From Choanephora cucurbitarum (taxonomy: Eukaryota > Mucoromycota > Mucoromycetes > Mucorales > Choanephoraceae), in contig JAIWNI010000013.1 of NCBI GenBank assembly GCA_025331435.1, forward strand, positions 1 through 64,000: DNA of 64,000 nucleotides. Reading direction: 5' to 3'. Under the pieces are notes generated by a model. That model saw only the letters and a list, made by a program, of their open reading frames with translations, did no database searches and was not told the DNA's origin. The translations under genes were made by a program, and so were the position numbers. This document shows, in pieces, positions 58,980-64,000 of the stretch (its first letter is position 1; each line of letters opens with the position of its first letter).

Positions 58980-59781
58980 ATGGTATGTATATAGAGGCGA
59001 TAAACCCATCCATCCATCCTTCAAACCACAGAAACAGCTTTTTCGACACAGGCAGAGAGAAAGACAGAGAATACAGTATGGGTAGACACGCTATGATCAG
59101 CACTCAAAGAAAAGTACGATTGGATCGAGAGCATATAAACACAGCTATTTACAATGCATGAGGTCCATCGTCCATGCATTGTTCAACCGATTACTATTTT
59201 TTTTGGAGGGACTTCCTTGCGCATATACTGTAATGCAACTCAACACTGTACGTGTGTGTGGAAGCTGTTTCTGTGCTGATTGTATTGGATGCAATGACAA
59301 AAAATTAAGTCAGTTGAAGAGAAGTTTTAACTTATGCAAATAATAGGCTGACGAGCAAACTCCCAGAAAGAGAACCTTCCGTAAGTTCACCTACCGTGGT
59401 ATCGACCTCGAACAACTCTTGGACTTGTCCTCTGAACAATTCATGGACCTCGTCCACTGCCGTGCCCGCAGAAGATTCCAACGTGGTCTTAAGCGTAAGC
59501 CTATGGGTCTCATCAAGAAGCTCCGTGCTGCCAAGAAGAACGCTCCCTCTGGTGAAAAGCCCGAAGTTGTCAAGACTCACCTCCGTAACATGATCATTGT
59601 TCCTGAAATGATCGGTTCTGTTATTGGTATCTACAACGGTAAGACCTTCAACCAAGTTGAAATCAAGCCTGAAATGACCGGCCACTACCTCGGTGAATTC
59701 TCCATTACCTACAAGCCCGTTAAGCACGGTCGTCCCGGTATTGGTGCTACTCACTCTTCCAAGTTCGTTCCTCTTAAATAA
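58980..59781 (+). CDS. RPS15: 40S ribosomal protein S15 (uS19)
   Basis: Exon 2 (59347-59781) encodes nearly the whole protein: [18 protein letters not shown] at its start, [37 protein letters not shown] and [20 protein letters not shown]. It lacks an ATG. The best upstream match is ATG at 58980-58982 followed at once by the donor GTATGT, giving a one-codon first exon, a 364-nt intron and a 145-aa protein. That is the exact length of human RPS15. An early intron after the first codons is common in fungal ribosomal-protein genes. The codons of exon 2 are strongly biased (AAG, CTC, GTT, GGT), unlike the neighbours, as expected for high expression. Confidence 0.93.
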
Positions 59782-61215
59782 ATTATGGGAAAGGGAAGAA
59801 GCGTTTTATTTTTATTGTTTTTCCATTAAAAATAAGATTGACCTGTCATATTTCAAGTAACTTCATCTTTCTACTCAAGTTTATGTATGTGGGTGTGTTT
59901 GTCTTGTGCTAACACCTAGTGCCTGATGTTATATGCCACAAAAAAAAGGGAGGGACACATTTGTTTGATACTTGCGTACAACTGTTTTTTGATACAGTGT
60001 TTGCAGTCTCGAATTATCACCTTAGGTACATAATAGACTCTTTGGATTGTGTGCCCGATTAGGAATTTTTGCAAGTACAATGGCTTTCATTTGTCAACAC
60101 TGCCTATAACTTGATTACTTAATAGTACCCAGTTTTAGATATAGTGTAAAAAAGTGTTTTGATAGATAAATTCATTAAGAGTTGATTCTTATGCTTCCGT
60201 CTTTGTTTGGCCAGAAGGATTTGTTTGTCAGGCAGACATTATTGAGGATTCTGATCCGAAGATAGGCACAGAAGTTATTTAGTAAGAAGGGCAATATGAG
60301 TTTGTGAATGCCTCTTTAAGAGTAGACAATCAATTTGCCATCTATTATGTCTTATTCCATAAATAGGAGGGTTTATGAACTCTAACTATAGCTCTGTTTG
60401 ACTTTATAAAAGATCAAGTTGAGTAGGTGTCGGATACCTTTGGTGTCCGGAAAGCAAACTTTGTGCTGTATAAAAATGTAAGAAATCTTGCATGATTATC
60501 ATTAACTGCTGGAACAATAGAATGAACAATACTATGCTCTTTCGCATTTCAGGCACATATATCATGGGCCAAAAAGGTAAGTTCTGATATCAGAAAAAGC
60601 TTTTATAATCGACATAACAGGTGTTGCCATTATGAGTCAAAGTAAGCACAACTTTGACCTGGCAACTTTTATATAGTGATAATCGTTTTCTCAAATAATA
60701 GATTGTTGATTTTGAATCAACAAAAAAATCTAAATTGCTGCATTGGAGCAAGTAGTAATTCCCTTTACAATATTTTTCTGACCCTTTTTCCTAAAACCCA
60801 TCCAATGTCAATATCTCACTTGGGCTAAATCATTGAGTTTCTCATCTTATGACTCAATAATACAGCTTTCTAAATTCCCACTGCTAAGGTATTGCACTCC
60901 AAAGTAGCCAATGCTGAGATTGTTGTTTTCGAACGACAACTTACAGTACAAGAAAAAAGAAGATGGTAACGCTTAAAAAAGTTCAAAAATGTAAGTCGCA
61001 TTGTCCAACAAAGTAGTTTGGAAGTCTTTATAAAAACTCCAGGTACACCCTAACTTGGACACTCAAACTATCTGCTCTTTATGCATATAGACGGGACTGT
61101 TATTGTGACTATGAACTCATTTCGAGAATGTTGCAGAAAATCAAAAAAACCTTTTTCTAAGGGAACAAAGCTTATTCTTTTGTCTAGTTAAAGAAACTAT
61201 AGCCCTTCGAGACTG
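59782..61215. other. Intergenic region
   Basis: 1.4 kb without a supported gene or RNA. Several T- and A-rich blocks. Confidence 0.4.
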
Positions 61216-63254
61216 ATGACTGAACAGACATTTGCTTCTTTCGACTTCGATCCCCGTTTAGCAAGAGCTATTGCTCAGTTAAATTTCACTCGCCCTACAC
61301 CTATTCAGGCTCAAGGTATCCCCTTAGCATTAGCTGGTAAAGATATCCTTGCTCGTGCTCGTACAGGTAGTGGTAAAACTGCCACTTATGCTCTGCCTAT
61401 TGTACAAAAGATTCTTACAGCAAAACAAGTTAGTTTCTGATTATCAATAGCAAGAAGAATGTATATGAATGCTCATGCCTTTTTTTAGGATCTCGAAACA
61501 GAATCTGTTACCAAAGCTTTAATCTTGGTTCCAACTAGAGAACTTGCAGAACAAGTCACCAACCATATCAATAAGCTTTTGGTCTATGCTAACCAACTTG
61601 TCAAAGTTGTCAATCTAGCTGGACAAATGTCTGTACAACTTCAAAGGTAAATGACCTACGACCTCTTTTTTTTTTTGTTACGCTGCTAAAGTCTTTTTTC
61701 TTTTTATGTTAGACCTTTGCTTGCTGAAAAACCAGACATTATCGTATCAACCCCCAGCAGAGCTCTGACTCATCTTGAAGCTAACAATTTGGTATTGAAG
61801 GATTCACTTGAAAATCTTATTATCGACGAAGCCGATTTAGTTTTATCATTTGGATACGAAGAGGATGTCAGAAAAATCCTCACACACTTGCCCAAGATTT
61901 ATCAAAGTTTCCTTATGTCTGCCACATTCACCAAGGTAGGAAAGCAAATATCGGAAAGAAGAAGGGAAAATTCAAGTCTTATATTAGGAAATCGAACAAT
62001 TGACAGCGCTTGTGTTGAGAAAACCTGCTATTTTAGCATTGGATGATAGCAAGGAGGAAAACGATCTTTTAAGTCAATATGTTGTCAAATGTACCGAATT
62101 CGAAAAGTTCTTGTTTACATTTGTCATCATCAAGCTTCGTTTGATCAAGGGCAAGATCTTGTTGTTTGTCAATGATATTGATCGTTGTTACAAACTCAAG
62201 CTTTTCCTTGAACAATTCTCCATCAAATCATGCGTGCTCAACTCAGAACTACCTTTGAATTCTAGATACCACATTGTAGAGGAATTCAATCGTGGTATTT
62301 ATGATTATTTGATTGCTACCGATGAATCAGAACTCAAGGGAGAACAAGACAGCGATGATGAACAAGAAGATGAAGAAAAGGAAGACGATGAAGCCAGTTC
62401 CGATGATGAAAAAAAGAATGGTTTGTAAAGCACGTTTTAGCAGTGAGGCAATAGATGGATTAACTTTTTTTACAACAAAAATTAGATCAAAAGAAGACAA
62501 AGAAGGGCTCAAAAGTACAAAAAGATAAGGAATATGGTGTTTCGCGAGGTGTTGACTTTCAAGGTGTGGCAGCCGTTATCAACTTTGATTTCCCCAGTTC
62601 TTCTAAAGCTTACACACATCGTATCGGTCGTACTGCTCGTGGTGGACAGCGTGGTATGAGTTTATCTTTTGTCGTCACAAAAGACTTAGTTGAAGAAAGA
62701 AAGGAAGTTGCTCGAGGCAAGAATATTACTGATGAAGCAATCTACAACCGTGTGCAGAAGCAACAAGAAGCTAAGGGTGCCGAACTCAAACCTTACAGCT
62801 TTGAAAAGAAAAACGTTGCTGGTTTCAAATACCGTGTGGAAGGTGCCTTAAAGGCTGTCAACAAGGTGGCCATCAAGGAAGCACGTATTAAAGAGATTAA
62901 GCGTGAAATCATGAACAGTGAAAAGTTAAAGGCTCACTTTGAAGACAAACCAAAGGATTTGGAGTTTTTGCGTCACGATCATGCACTTCAACCTGCTCGC
63001 GTTCAGGATCACTTGAAACACATCCCATCTTACCTTATGCCTCGTATTGCCGTTCCTACTGCTATGGCTAATACGGAACCTATTGATGTTCCCTTCCAAA
63101 GCCAAAAGCGCAAGCGCGGACCCTTCAAGAAGGGCCCCAACAAGGTAAGCGATTGTTAGAGTTAGGAAATGTTGGAATGCCTGTACTGATATATGGTTTT
63201 CTTTTTCTTTTATAGAAACGCAAGGATCCTTTGAAAGTGATTCGTCGTCGCTAA
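61216..63254 (+). CDS. DBP9: DEAD-box ATP-dependent RNA helicase Dbp9/DDX56
   Basis: Six exons (61216-61428, 61489-61646, 61713-61935, 61988-62420, 62486-63144, 63216-63254) give 574 aa in frame. Dbp9 acts in the nucleolus on 60S subunit precursors. Motifs in order: [16 protein letters not shown] (Q motif), ARTGSGKT (I), PTRELAEQ (Ia), STPSR (Ib), [16 protein letters not shown] (II with the Dbp9-specific extension), MSATF (III) and [20 protein letters not shown] (IV). [10 protein letters not shown] (VI) comes last. Between motifs IV and V lies the acidic Asp/Glu insert typical of this subfamily (about residues 310-345), split by an intron. The C-terminus is very basic ([17 protein letters not shown]). 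Confidence 0.95.
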
Positions 63255-63550
63255 ACAGTTATTTAGAGAAAATACACATTAAAAAATATTGTACTATAGT
63301 CTACCCATTTACACGAAGAAAAAAATTACGCTTATATACGCATATTTACATCCTCACATTCTCACTCACTCACTCACATATACATCATAAGTGTACTATC
63401 AGATATAAAATTATTTGCATATGCCTTCTTTTTTTTACCAATAAATAATAACAAACTACATGCTGAAGTTTACACAATTGTGCAAGATCTAGTTCTTTAA
63501 TAACGAACGAGAAGAGAGCTGCAAGGTTGGAAGGGTATTTTTATTCCATA
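63255..63550. other. Convergent 3' spacer
   Basis: AT-rich spacer with a CACT repeat (about 63363-63378) between DBP9 and the partial gene. Nothing else seen. Confidence 0.4.
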
Positions 63551-64000
63551 CTATAAGTCTGCCCAGGATGCATTTTGTGGATGAACAGAAGTGGTTTTTG
63601 GCTCCTCTGCATTTTCTGATTGAACAGAATTGTTCTTTGGTTCGTTTGAGTCTTGTGAATGAACAGAAGTGCTCTTTGATTCTTCTACAATCTCCGGATG
63701 GGTAGAGGTAGTAGTCTTTGGTTCTTCGTCTTCATCATCCGATATTTTATGTGAAATGTTTGATTCAGCTTGACTACTTGTAACAGATGCTTTATCGTCA
63801 TTAATGCTAGCAGTATGTTTGTCGGTATAAGCCTCGACAGAAGCATGATCATCCATGGTATGAATGTTACTTCCATTATTATTATCGATATGAGTAGTAG
63901 TATTCGTAACAACAGTATTATTGTTATCAACAGGAACAGCAGCAGGTGTATCAGTTTTGCTTTCAGAAATAGGAGGAGGGATCACCATATTGGGTGGAGA
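63551..64000 (-). CDS. C-terminal part of an acidic, repeat-rich protein
   Basis: The frame is open at the window edge and ends at a TAA at 63551-63553, so only the last 150 codons are seen. It is disordered: Asn/Thr-rich (DNNNTVVTNTTTHIDNNNG), then acidic. The last 60 residues contain four imperfect tandem units of about 14 residues around E-P/S-K-x-T-S-V-H (for example EEPKTTSVHPQN and EESKSTSVHSQD). No domain is recognised. It could be a cell-wall, nuclear or scaffold protein; the missing N-terminal part would decide. Confidence 0.65.
   Translation of the reverse strand, partial: SPPNMVIPPPISESKTDTPAAVPVDNNNTVVTNTTTHIDNNNGSNIHTMDDHASVEAYTDKHTASINDDKASVTSSQAESNISHKISDDEDEEPKTTTSTHPEIVEESKSTSVHSQDSNEPKNNSVQSENAEEPKTTSVHPQNASWADL

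Noticed and set aside
59079..59114. Alternative first exon of RPS15 (ATG near 59079, [12 protein letters not shown])
   Set aside because: It joins only by skipping the conserved ADEQTPRK start and needs a less convincing acceptor. The one-codon exon gives the standard 145-aa protein.
58983..59346. Box C/D snoRNA in the RPS15 intron
   Set aside because: ATGATCA and CTGA words occur, but their spacing (about 185 nt) and the lack of a terminal stem do not support one.
1..64000. tRNA or rRNA genes, CRISPR arrays, operons or bacterial insertions
   Set aside because: No T-loop box B-like pattern with a foldable partner, no rRNA-like block and no spaced repeats were seen by eye. All genes have eukaryotic structure. 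A tRNAscan or Infernal run could still find something I missed.

Overview
This is nuclear DNA of an early-diverging fungus, most likely a Mucorales species (Mucor/Rhizopus type). The evidence is intron-rich genes with very short introns (about 45-60 nt), AT-rich intergenic DNA, fungal orthologues on both strands, and transposon and repeat-gene families that I associate with Mucoromycotina. No prokaryotic, organellar or viral genome organisation is visible. Exon boundaries were worked out by hand from splice sites, reading frame and family conservation. Models whose exon lengths sum to a multiple of three are marked as such.

Region 1-6.6 kb is a transposon graveyard. A Ty3/gypsy-type gag-pol (A) runs off the left edge behind a 127-bp LTR. 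It has landed in the gag of a second LTR element (B). That gag is also split by a 532-bp solo LTR with a perfect 5-bp target duplication. A tyrosine-recombinase fragment and a 1.8-kb TIR element flanked by TA follow.

Region 6.6-10.1 kb holds ADA3/NGG1 (SAGA subunit) convergent with GPI11/PIG-F, then a degenerate USP-like fragment. Region 11-15.3 kb is a decayed LINE whose C-terminal coding part is fused in frame to a spliced, repeated-family host-like gene. A second LINE fragment with a 14-bp target duplication interrupts the first.

Region 15.5-32.2 kb is a compact housekeeping block: CGR1 (ribosome biogenesis), a bHLH-zip factor, SNU114 (spliceosomal GTPase), a COPI-associated/Tvp15-like protein, pantothenate kinase, PYM (exon-junction-complex recycling), coactosin, a 2H phosphoesterase, ARMC7, a mitochondrial-type PPR protein and a 71-residue Cys-rich tail protein. 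Region 33-39 kb has a small orphan gene and two dead DNA transposons (MULE-type and Tc1/mariner-type).

Region 41-53 kb carries a coiled-coil orphan, a class V myosin that stops before the cargo-binding tail, and a tricalbin/E-Syt membrane-contact-site protein. Region 54-58.6 kb groups genome-integrity genes: a compact BARD1/BRCA1-like RING-BRCT-BRCT protein (318 aa), BUB2/cdc16 and a SOSS-B/hSSB ssDNA-binding protein. The window ends with RPS15 (apparent one-codon first exon), the DEAD-box helicase DBP9 and the 3' end of a repeat-rich acidic protein. The most interesting items are the RING-BRCT protein, the tail-less myosin V, the nested retroelements and the LINE-host gene fusion.
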